A stretch of 64,000 nt of DNA from Antedon mediterranea (lineage: Eukaryota; Echinodermata; Crinoidea; Comatulida; Antedonidae): positions 15,019,312 to 15,083,311 of the forward strand of contig NC_092675.1 of the NCBI RefSeq assembly GCF_964355755.1. Reading direction: 5' to 3'. A model generated the notes under the pieces. The model was not told the origin of the DNA, made no database searches, and was given only the letters and a program-made list of their open reading frames with translations. The position numbers and the translations under genes are program-made. Shown here in pieces: positions 54,901 through 64,000 of the stretch. Each line of letters opens with the position of its first letter. Position 1 is the first letter of the stretch.

Positions 54901-57900
54901 GAGTACAGCATCATAATGTTGAAGACAGGCCGATTTTCTTTAAAAAATACTATTTTGATAGATTTTATTAACGTTTATATAAATGTATTGATTTGCGATG
55001 AATGGAACATTCCAATCTCTGTTACACAAGTGTCTATTCCCTCAGGCGTCGTAAAGGCAAGTACTGTATACTCATAACAGAAATTCGATCCCTTTTTTTC
55101 CAATCTGTTCTGCAGAGGTTGGATATAATTTTTTTTAAACGGATAATGAGCTAGCGTTTTCAGTCGCCGTATATTATGTACAAATCTTTATTATTGCATT
55201 TAAACCACCCACATCACCACCCTTCCCTCACTGGCATGAGTTGCGTTGTAAAGCCAGTAGAGGATAGGCCTATACGGTGCATCACATGCCCTAAACGCAG
55301 AACAACTTTGGTGGGTAGGGTAGGAACCAACTTAATTATGAATTGGCTCTAAGAAACAATTGAAAACCATTAGGCCTACTAATTAAGTTGAGTTAGATAA
55401 TTTAATATTTATTGACGATTAAATCGAATTTATGATTTTCCCCGAATAGAGGGGGTTTTCACAAATTGTTTAACATTATATATAAACATACGTCATAGTG
55501 TATCGTTACATGTACTGTACTATTTCAATCGACTACGACGGTGATAGTTTCAACAAAGTATTACATCGCAATGTTTTACTGTGTTTAGTGGTATATTATT
55601 TGTAAAACATGAAAACAATTAATATTTCGTTACAAAATAAAGAATATATTTAAAAATTGTTCCTCTTTGCACCCATCCTCTTCCCCATCCCTCAACCATA
55701 ATGTTACATACAAAACACAAAATAAGTTTGCTTAAATCTGACTTTTAAAACAATTGGTCTCATTTTGTGACAAGTTTCTCTTTCGGAAGTAATTCCCAGG
55801 GTGCTAATTTTAGTTGAGTACATAAATCACAGTGTCTATTTATTCGTTCCTGTAAACGACATGTATTATTGTCCTGCATTATTGTACATTTGAAATCGCC
55901 AGTTTTTTAACGCTGAAATCATTATGTATTCGAGAACCATCTGTGGGCATGACCTAGATGGTACGCGAGCGAAGCGAGCGTACCATCTAGTATAAACAAA
56001 TATACTAATAAACTTTATTACTGTGAGTCTGGGTAGCCCTACTTTAAGATTATAAACACATAATAATATAATACTTTATTACTGACAGTTGCTTCTCAAC
56101 GTTTGTATTAATTAATAATTACAAAAAAATATAAACATCGTAGTGGTGTATCGTTACATGTACTTTACTATTTCAATCGACTATGACAGTGACAGTTTTA
56201 ACAAAGTATTAAATCGGAAATGTTTTACTCTATTTAGTGGTAAATTATTTATAGGCCCATAAAAAAAATATTTCGTTACTGAGTGGATAATAATAAAGAA
56301 ATATAAAGAATAGTTTAATATAAAATTAAAAAATTGTTCCACTTTGTACCTATCCTCATCCCCAACCCTTAACCCTAATGTTAGATACAAAACACAAATT
56401 GGGTTTGTTTAAATGAGTCCAAATCATCATTTTGTGACAAGTTTCTCTCTCCGAAGTAATTCCCAGGGTGCTAATTTTGGTTGACTACATAAACTATTGT
56501 GTCTATTTGTTTCAGTAAACGACAATGTTTTATAGTCCTGCGGTACGTACATTTAAAATCAACAGTTTTTTTACGCTGAAATTACTATGTATTCGAGAAC
56601 CATCTGTGGGCACGACCTAGATGGTAGGCGAGCGAAGCGAGCGAGTCTCTAATAAGTAGCCTACAATTTGGGGATTTGGTTATTTATCATGACGTAATTT
56701 AATTCTAGTACATGATTTAGTAGCCTACATCAATGTATATAATTTCTTGAAATTAGGATATATATTATATCAAGATCCCTAATTGCCCTCTCAAACAATA
56801 ATACTGTGCTGGTGTACACTTCCCTTTGTGGTTAAACTAATATTCCCTAGTGAAACAAGCTACTGTAAACGGTAGCGGCAATACAAGTTTGTGGTCTCTT
56901 TAAACACACCATCTGTATCCGGTAGATATCTGTACCGTGGTATTAAGATTCATTGACCTTCGTCTGTAACGCACATCGCTGCCAAATATTGTCCAATGGT
57001 GTATTGATACCAACTAAATCAGGAAACTACAATATCAATTGGCACATTATATTTAGTTCAATGTGTAAACAAACTTGTGAAAACAATATGCTCTGTATTA
57101 TTCACAAATGATATACAAATTAATAATAGTATGACAAAAAAGTATTTCAATTAAAAAATATATATTTGGATATACACTTCTTTTTCTTATACGTATCAAT
57201 ACACAAAATAAAATACAAATTAAAAGTATGATAAACAAGAAATATTTCTTACAAAGAACGCCGCTCGACTTTTTAACTTTTATTCATTGTTCTTTCTTCA
57301 GATTTAGCCTAATGGTTTATTATATCAATTATTTTTGTTTAACAATCAGTAGTAAACATTTTGTGTAAATATAGTCTGGCCTGCTGTACGGAACAAAAAT
57401 ATGGTCATAAACTAAACTACAGTAGTAGGAGCATGGACCCGACCCACATGTACTGTGTACTGTGCAACTACCTAGCTAGAGATAACTATGCAACATTAAA
57501 AGTTAATATCATACATTGCCTGTTGATATTTTGTATCAGTATTAAAATAAAGACAGAATTATGAAAATCTGACATGTATAGTTTTCGAAATAAAGGGTCC
57601 AAAACATCGCCGAAAATAATCGTTTTTAGCCACGAACGAAGTAAATAAATTGCGCCCTCAGTAGCCAGTTGTATGAACTTTAAGAGTTATGGTTTTTAGT
57701 TATATATTTTGTATATCAACATTGTAAAATTCAATAAAATATGATATTATATGTTTATTAAAAAATGTTTATTTAACCTAATTCAAGGAATTCCAATACA
57801 TTATTTTCCCGTGTGTTGGACATACAGTCCTCAGTACATCGTGACTTCACTTTGTGTTTGCTTTGATTCGCGTCAATTCAATCAATCAAAGAGCGAGAAT

Positions 57901-60900
57901 CCTATGGACTTATCAATTAGTAAAAATACCGAAAATGTCAACCGTAGATAGTAAGCTTTCCGTTTGATATTAGCTTCTCAATGAGTAGTCCTCTGGGGAT
58001 ATAGCTGGCGCGAAAAGTATTTCACATTTTTTTAAAGTGAACAATTGAAAGTGACTAACATTAACAATTTCCATTCTAAACTAAATTATAATAATTTATC
58101 AATCGTAAATAAAGCTCTAGGCCTATATATACTTTAACAAAAAAAATCTATTTAGGGCCTGTTTCTGCTGCAACTGCTCAAAATACGGTATAAAAATACG
58201 GTATAAAATACGGTATTTTTTATACCGTATTTTTTAGTACCCCGTTTCTGTTAACAATACTTCTTGGGTGGTCGTGTTAAATTTCATCTTTTTTACCCAA
58301 ATTGCCATTCATTTATTTGATCGATAATTAAAAGTCGCAATAAAGGAAGTTTTACGTCTCACTTTCAACAGCCTAGCCCTAGTGATAGAGATGTTGTGAG
58401 AGCACAGAAAACATCGTAATGGGGACAATTAATTCGTTCCCTCCCCGAGTTATTGTATTTTGCAATGTTGTACTGCTTTCGCAGGCTATTCAGCTTTGAG
58501 TTTACTTGCTTTGGAGACAAGTTTATTCCATACTCCTGCTTTATTTTTTTAGAAATGTCTTTATAAATGTGGTTGTCTCTTTTATTACCTTTTAGTTGGT
58601 CAGGCATTTTAGCTTCCCCACACACATTTATTTAGTAAAACTGTGACGTATTCGCTCCACATTTTCGCCGAATATATCTATACATGTGTGTAAAGCAGCT
58701 AACAGCGACAGAAAATAAAAACACGAATGGTGACCTTTTGTGATGTAAAAAAAAAAATACGGTATTTTTTATTGGCAGCAGAAACGGGTACAAATAATAC
58801 GGTATAAATTTGTAAATACCGTATTTTATCCACAAATTTTGTGGGGAAAATACGGTATACAAAATACGGTATATTTTTTATGAGCGCAGTTTCTGCTGCC
58901 AAAAATATACCGTATATATACGGTATTCAAAAAATACCGTATAATATACGGTATTTAGTTGGCAGCAGAAACAGGGCCATAGATATACACTTTTTTTTTT
59001 ATACGAATCAAATATTAAGGTAACACTAAATCTGTAAAAAATAAGTAATACTAATAATAAGTAATATTAAGAACAGACAGATTAGGTAAAAACAATTTCA
59101 ATATAGGCTAATACTAGTACTGATTAACCACATATTTAACTACAGGCCTAGGCTAGACCTATGCCTAGTACTAGCTTGGCTGAAAGGCAAAACTTCGAAA
59201 GACAATTTGAATTTATCTAGTAGGCAAATTATGGGTTTTCCAACGATTCCACGTAGAGATGTTCCCATTAATTAATCAAAATCTTACGCACGATCTAAAG
59301 CTAATTTAAATGCCTTTTTGATCTAAATTAGTACATATTATATACTTCCATCGCGAAAAACCAGTCATCATAACATTCAAATCGCCGTGAAAGTACAAAA
59401 TAGGTGGCGCTGTTATATTTCAAAAGTAATAATATAAACAAAGTATTTTCCACGAAAAAATGTTCTATTGAACGATCGTTTAATAGTACGTACTATTGCA
59501 CGCCATGTGATCTACATTCGTCCAATCAAAAGGTGTTATATAATACAAAATAGAATATGTAATGTAACAATCGAATCCAATTTTGTAACTCTTCCCTGGT
59601 AATATGTGACATTTAAATTATGTCATCAATAATGTTTTTATCATTGTATTTGATTTTTTATTTTCGTCGTTTTTTATAGGAATTATTTCACCAACAAAAT
59701 TATCGATGACAGTCAACAAGGGTGATCGTGTCGACATTGTAATGAGGAGGACAGGTCAAACATCTGATTCGATCGTCTGGGCACACAATAATGTGCAAAT
59801 CAGCAGTGATATTAACGTTAGTGGAATATTGCACACATATTCGATTTTGTCAGCAGATGTTGCAGACTCGGGAATTTATGAGGCATACCCAAACACTAGC
59901 CGATCACGAGGCGCATCCACGAGGCTTATTGTCAGAGGTAGGTTTACAAGTTTAGACCATAAATCATTTGTTTGTTTTTGTAGTAGTTACAGTACTATAG
60001 TGTATGTTCATCTATTGTCATGTTAAACCATTATATTATCATACGAGACAAATGTTTTTTAGACGAAGTTTGACCATGATTAGATGGATAGATAAATTAC
60101 TAATTTCAATCTTCCCTGGTAGGCATGCGCCACGCTTATAATGACTGTTTTCCTAGACGTTAAAACTTGACGCAAATCACAACAGCTTTGTGAACGATCA
60201 AACAATCGGGGGTTCCCACACCGGCTAATCGTAATATAATTTCTGGCCAATCTAGGTTCCATTTATCATAAATGTTATGTGCGAGAGTAACATTTACGAC
60301 CATCACGTGCTCAAATTTGAGTTAGCGTTTACCGACCGACCAACCAAACAACTAACCGACCGATATTTATGTTTATCTGTTTCTAACTCCTATTTACCTA
60401 ACAGGATGTGCATATGGAAAATGGAATCCACCGCTTTGTGATCAAATATGTGATAAATGTGCTTATGGTGGAGTCTGTGATTACGTGACAGGGAAATGTA
60501 TTTGCCCACCTGGATTTCAAGGTGATATGTGCGAGATTGGTGAGTAATTTTAATTTTTAGCAGTATAATTCAGTGCTGTCACTAGAATAGTTGAAATAGG
60601 ATGACTTCAATTATTAAAAGTATTGAGAATATGAAGAATTGTTAATTATTATAAAAATAATGAATACTAATGAGACTTAAAAAGACTGTTCCATTTCAAC
60701 GAATGAAAATATTCTCTCTAATGTTATAATATTACGAAACATTCATTACTTATAACATGTCTACTCTGATAAAGTACAGCTGTTATCTAATTAGCCTACT
60801 TAAAACAAAATCGATTATCGCTTTATTCGTTGAATGGAAAAAACAACCAGCGGAAAATAACCAATGCAAAATTACAATGATATACGAAGGTGTGTTAAAC

Positions 60901-62079
60901 TGGGATGTAGGCGTGTAAGTAAGAATTAGGTGTATTTGCAAAAATATAAATTGATAGTATACTTCGTGTTGACAGAATATCAATTTAGAATCCAAAGGCC
61001 AAAATGTGTAGAATGCTACATTAAGACAATTAATATTAGGATACTTTCAAACAACCAGTTTTGTAATAAATAACTTCATTTTTAGCTTGCAAAACTAATT
61101 TTTTCGGGGCCAACTGCAACTACGAATGTCCATCGGACGGGTGTCAAAATCGACAGTTTTGTCTTCATGATCCCTACGGTTGTTCGTGTGCCAGTGGATG
61201 GAAAGGACTGGATTGCGATCAGCGTAAGTATTACTGAAATGAGTCAAAAACAGTCAAGATTTATAAAAACACAGTAGGCCTACAGAAAACTAAAGATGTA
61301 TTACATAAAACTACATTTGTTTAATTCTGTGAATCATCAATTGACGAAATCTAAATTAATAATGTTGTTTCCTATCCTTCAGCATGCGATGACGGTACAT
61401 TTGGACCAGACTGCAACCAAAGCTGTTTAATGTGTTTAAATGGAGCTCAATGTGACAAGCAAAAGGGTTGTATTTGTACTGATCAATGGACAGGACCATG
61501 GTGTGACTCTCCAAGTAAGTATAGTACCGGTATACAAACAAAAACTCAATTTGGTTACTGCTTTTTTTGCCCGATTCGTTTGCTTAATTTGGTTCACTCA
61601 CGAGTTATTGCGTTCTTCCGTAGAAATTTCGTTTACTTCTGACGCGGAGATCGTAAATTATCAAGACAATAGAAGAATAGTCCTTAGGTGTTCTTGCCAC
61701 CTACAATCATCCCAATGCCCACAACTGACAATTAAAGTAAGTCCTTCATTAACTTATCTTATGTAAAACCCTGTTAGCCTATATTATTTAGTTTCGCATG
61801 TATTTTCACAAATGCTCATAAACTACACAGTGGCGCCATACATAGTCCTTCTTTTTGAAAAGCAGACTAGAATATGAATTAATCCGTAAATATTGTTTTA
61901 CCTTTCTTAGCCACTTGGTATGAAACTTCATTTTCGTTCTAACCCAACAAATCGTATCTCCGATAACTATATTGAATATGAGTTTACACCTTATGGTATC
62001 AATGGAGTAATGGAATTTGCCTGCGTAGCATCCAACGTGTATGTCAATACAACACTCACGCTTAGAATTAAGGTCATTG
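48850..62079 (+). CDS. Tie-family receptor tyrosine kinase B, N-terminal half (8 exons; continues past window)
   Basis: Eight plus-strand exons join without phase conflict: signal peptide, Ig1, Ig2, EGF1, EGF2, EGF3, Ig3 (two exons). This is the ectodomain order of vertebrate TIE1/TEK, the angiopoietin-receptor family. Several blocks are nearly identical in pattern to TEK: SMTVNKGDRVDI, CICPPGFQG and DPYGCSCASGWKGL. FN3, transmembrane and kinase exons must lie beyond 64000. The gene follows Tie-A on the same strand, 14 kb downstream, suggesting tandem duplication. The 6.8 kb intron between Ig1 and Ig2 carries the nested Helitron-like elements and the Harbinger-like element. The start is chosen for the hydrophobic signal peptide and an in-frame stop just upstream. 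Confidence 0.92.
50560..51340. mobile_element. Element with TCGG/TCTG repeats and hairpin end, intronic
   Basis: Left end has a small hairpin (AGTCGC/GCGACT, 50563-50580), then TATAGTTCACTATGTCGGTC with a microsatellite. A second TCGGTCTGTC block lies at 51208-51281. The right end is GCACGCGACTTAATGGCTGT, TGGCCTTGTTTTATTAGAGA. On the minus strand this begins TCTCTAATAAAACAAGGCC and ends with a hairpin, a layout like Helitron-related short elements with internal microsatellites. Assignment is tentative. The same parts form the array at 7598-8115. Confidence 0.55.
52564..52863 (+). CDS. Tie-B exon: Ig1
   Basis: 300 bp, phase 1 to 1. It encodes FCETVTLINSTPRFGTGETH, LRCLDTSDELESSQLRISR, GSVVVRWGG and GAGVYECSSVGSSERVQTI. 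LINS-P and ETxLxC match the first Ig of vertebrate TEK. The second and third of its Cys can form the Ig disulfide. Confidence 0.9.
53930..56652 (+). mobile_element. Outer Helitron-like element (interrupted by an inner copy)
   Basis: Begins A|TCTATATATAAATTTATG (53930) and ends CTAA|T at 56649-56652 after GGCGAGCGAAGCGAGCGAG. The TC start, CTRR end and A/T target are Helitron hallmarks. Sequence 53930-54552 plus 55991-56652 gives about 1285 bp once the inner copy is removed, close to its own 1438 bp. No protein; non-autonomous. Confidence 0.65.
54553..55990 (+). mobile_element. Inner Helitron-like element, 1438 bp
   Basis: Starts A|TCTATATATAAATTTACG and ends CTAG|T at 55987-55990. The 3' end carries a 13 bp stem (CTAGATGGTACGC/GCGTACCATCTAG) with an 11 nt loop. 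It sits inside a related copy, between A and T, as expected for Helitron insertion. Outer-element sequence resumes at 55991 (TTATTACTGTGAGTCTGGG, CTGACAGTTGCTTCTCAACG). Confidence 0.7.
58146..58978. mobile_element. Harbinger-like element with Myb/SANT-like remnant, intronic
   Basis: Ends are inverted: GGGCCTGTTTCTGCTGC(C)AACT on both sides. Subterminal DNA on each side holds many AATACGGTAT/ATACCGTATT copies (58179-58240, 58753-58960). The flanks TTA and ATA are near a 3 bp target duplication. A minus-strand frame (58365-58625) encodes a Myb/SANT-like fold, as in the accessory protein of PIF/Harbinger transposons. No DDE transposase is present. Confidence 0.75.
58365..58625 (-). pseudogene. 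Myb/SANT-like DNA-binding protein fragment of the Harbinger-like element
   Basis: 86 codons: MPDQLKGNKRDNHIYKDISK, KIKQEYGINLSPKQVNSKLN and SLRKQYNIAKYNNSG. Helix spacing with QVNSKLNSLRKQY is typical of the MADF/Myb-like protein encoded by PIF/Harbinger elements. It lacks the usual Trp-containing first helix and the C-terminal part, so it is a remnant. Confidence 0.6.
59680..59937 (+). CDS. Tie-B exon: Ig2
   Basis: 258 bp, phase 1 to 1. It encodes SPTKLSMTVNKGDRVDIVMR, DSIVWAHNN, ADVADSGIYEAYPN and STRLIVR. No cysteine, as in the second Ig of vertebrate TEK. Close in pattern and length to the Tie-A exon at 22595. Confidence 0.92.
60405..60539 (+). CDS. Tie-B exon: EGF-like 1
   Basis: 135 bp, phase 1 to 1. 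It encodes CAYGKWNPPLCDQICDKC, GGVCDYVTGKCICPPGFQGD and MCEI. Eight Cys in the laminin/Tie-type spacing. Confidence 0.95.
61086..61223 (+). CDS. Tie-B exon: EGF-like 2
   Basis: 138 bp, phase 1 to 1. It encodes CKTNFFGANCNYECPSDGCQ and FCLHDPYGCSCASGWKGLDC. FCLxDPYGCSCAxGWKGL is a near-exact match to the second EGF of vertebrate Tie proteins. Confidence 0.96.
61383..61514 (+). CDS. Tie-B exon: EGF-like 3
   Basis: 132 bp, phase 1 to 1. It encodes CDDGTFGPDCNQSCLMCLNG and CDKQKGCICTDQWTGPWC, the third EGF-like module. Confidence 0.95.
61624..61736 (+). CDS. Tie-B exon: Ig3, first half
   Basis: 113 bp, phase 1 in, phase 0 out. It encodes SDAEIVNYQDNRRIVLRCSC and SSQCPQLTIK. In Tie-A the equivalent Ig has no intron here. 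Confidence 0.85.
61911..62079 (+). CDS. Tie-B exon: Ig3, second half
   Basis: 169 bp, phase 0 in, phase 1 out. It encodes PLGMKLHFRSNPTNRISDNY, FTPYGINGVMEFACVASNVY and TLTLRIKVI. Last Tie-B exon in the window. Confidence 0.87.
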
Positions 62080-62814
62080 GTAAGTCACATTAAAACAAGA
62101 AATATTTCTTACAAAAAACGCCGCGTAACTTTTTGACTGGACAGTTGTAAGAACAGTCTTCATTAATCTAATATAATAGGTCGGCCAATCAAAACGCAAG
62201 TGAACAATTGGGACTTTACTTGTGATTTATGTCATTGGCCTGTCAGCACAGTCGTTTCTTTCTAGAATTAAACGCACAAACTTGTATTGGGAATAATGTA
62301 TGTGGTTATTACTATCGCATTTAGGTATTGATAATAATAATAATATGGCTTTTGAATATATAATTACTGTCTGTAGAATAACATTTATACATTTTCGGTT
62401 CGCGATGAAAAGTTATATGAATGGATTTGTAATAGTTATTTATAATAATAGTATGGGTTGTATTATTGCTAAGCTATCACCAAATCGCGTTATAACATTA
62501 TTTCTCAGGGTTTTTTGCACCATTGATCAATACCAAACGCGTATCGGTATTATAGTTTTTAATGAATCATTACATTAATAAAAATACCCAATTAAATCAA
62601 TCGCGTCAGTCCAATTCCGACTTATGTTTCGATCACATAGTTCTGTGTCTACACTGTCCCAACTAGTTTAACCAAAAAAGTGTGATGTGCCCAAATATGG
62701 TAGTGATATGCCCGATTATCGTAGTGATATGACATCGTCATGTCTATATAATATGGGCACATCATATTTAGTTTGATAGTATAGACAGAGCTTAAGGATT
62801 ATATTTAAAAAATG

Positions 62815-63990
62815 TTTTCTTACATTTTGAACGGAAGTATTTATATGTTTATAAGCCCAATTTTCCAGTCTTAATTTTACATTTTGAAAAAAAGTATTTA
62901 TTTGTTTATAAGCCCAATTTTCCAGTCTTAATTTTACATTTTTTTTAAAAAGTATTTTATTTGTTGGTAAGCCCAATTGTGCAGTCTTATTTTACATTTT
63001 GAACGAAAGTATTTATTTGTTGATAAGCCCAATTTTGCAGTCTTATTTTACATTTTAAACGAAAGTATTTATTTGTTGATAAGCCGAATTTTCCAGTTTA
63101 ATAATAATGACCCTTCCACCACAGTGCTTATACCATATACATTTTATATGATATTGACCGTGGGTTCTTTACGCCTCTGATGCATTTGTTTTTATTGTAC
63201 CTTTTTAATAAATTATTATGTTTAGGCCTAATCACACCCAATTTAATGAAACGGTCAGATTCCGATTTCAATTGAACGAAAGTAGTACTGTATTTATTAT
63301 TCATTGATAAGCCAAGGGTCCCATGGCGTTAGCCGATATCTTGAGCATTTGACTCTTGTGTCAACCTGTAACACAAATCATTCTTCAAAATCTAAAGAAA
63401 GAACCTCACACGTCTTTTTTGTGAGTGATACACTATGGATATGCCCACGGAAATAATATGTGGACATTACAAACAATCATAGGCCTACAGTAACAAACAT
63501 AACATGGCTAATAAGCATAACATTCAGACTTGTTTGTTTTCTAGTGGATTTTTATTTACTTTAGCATGTAGAATAAAACTATAAGTAACAGTGGCTATAT
63601 TAATAATTATACTGATTATCCTTGATGTTATCGCGTCTAATAATAAAATATTTTGTTGTTGATAAGCCCAATTTTTCAGCCTTGATTTTACATTTTGAAC
63701 GAAAGTATTTATTTGTTGATAAGCCCAATTTTGCAGTCTTAATAATGACCCTTCCACGGTGCATTTTACATGATATTGACCGAGGGTTTTTACGCCTCTA
63801 TAGCCACTGATCAATACCATAATTAATGTACTTTTTTAAATGAATATGGAAATGTTTCAACATACCCAATTAAAAAAAACGGTCCGTTTTCGAGTTCAAT
63901 CTTTTGATTAGAGAGGTTGGAGTTTCATTTTGAAAGAAAGTATTTATTTGATTGATAAGCCAAATTTCTAGTCCTAATGATTTGAGATTC
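62815..63990. repeat. 60 bp minisatellite and longer block repeat in the last Tie-B intron
   Basis: At least eight copies of a 59-61 bp unit (ACGAAAGTATTTATTTGTTG, ATAAGCCCAATTTT, CAGTCTTA). Five lie head to tail at 62818-63095, others around 63275, 63648-63742 and 63930-63975. A second block (AATGACCCTTCCAC to GGGTTTTTACGCCTCT) follows the unit at 63104-63178 and 63743-63799. Open frames on both strands here are repeat translations. Confidence 0.85.
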
Positions 63991-64000
63991 AACGGGTTTT

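Noticed and set aside
57361-57951. Short plus-strand frames upstream of the Harbinger-like element
   Set aside because: No family resemblance, no splice sites matching Tie-B phase, AT-rich composition.
62716-63820. Minus- and plus-strand frames with repeated NWAYKQINTF or KYLFVDKPNF
   Set aside because: They are direct translations of the 60 bp minisatellite.

Overview
The window is AT-rich animal nuclear DNA with spliced genes, introns full of mobile elements, and no prokaryotic features. The gene content (a Tie-type receptor tyrosine kinase pair and glycogen debranching enzyme), tRNA- and 5S-derived SINEs and many TAGGCCTA octamers suggest a marine deuterostome invertebrate, most likely an echinoderm. 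That placement is inference from style and family content, not from a search.

Layout. 1-6860: a decayed Helitron on the minus strand (basic repeats, DUF6570, OTU, Rep, start of the Pif1-like helicase), broken by two copies of one terminal-inverted-repeat (TIR) transposon. 7000-14700: gene-free repeat territory with a 115-123 bp tandem array, a tRNA-SINE, LINE 3' fragments, a 5S-derived SINE and a near-palindromic MITE. 14700-15330: the last two exons of AGL (glycogen debranching enzyme), plus strand. 16300-19410: a tRNA-like element and a 5'-truncated LINE whose 3' tail matches the 5S SINE tail.

22595-34655: 19 phase-consistent plus-strand exons of a Tie-family receptor kinase (called Tie-A here): Ig, Ig, four FN3-like modules, transmembrane helix and an intact kinase. 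Its 5' exon(s) are not identified. 35000-48800: intergenic, dominated by a 3.9 kb hAT-like element (8 bp target duplication) carrying a nested foldback TIR element (10 bp duplication) and a 332 bp tandem array. 48850-62079: eight exons of a second Tie-family gene (Tie-B): signal peptide, Ig1, Ig2, three EGF modules and Ig3; the rest lies beyond the window. Its largest intron holds nested Helitron-like elements and a Harbinger-like element; its last visible intron holds a 60 bp minisatellite.

Both Tie genes face the same way and look like a tandem duplication. They differ in architecture: Tie-A has no EGF modules and an unsplit Ig3 exon. The most unusual signal is TAGGCCTA, about 35 copies. 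In three comparisons of repeat copies, one copy has TAGGCCTA where its sisters have TA or TATA. That is what a TA-targeted insertion, or the excision footprint of a mariner-like transposon, would leave.
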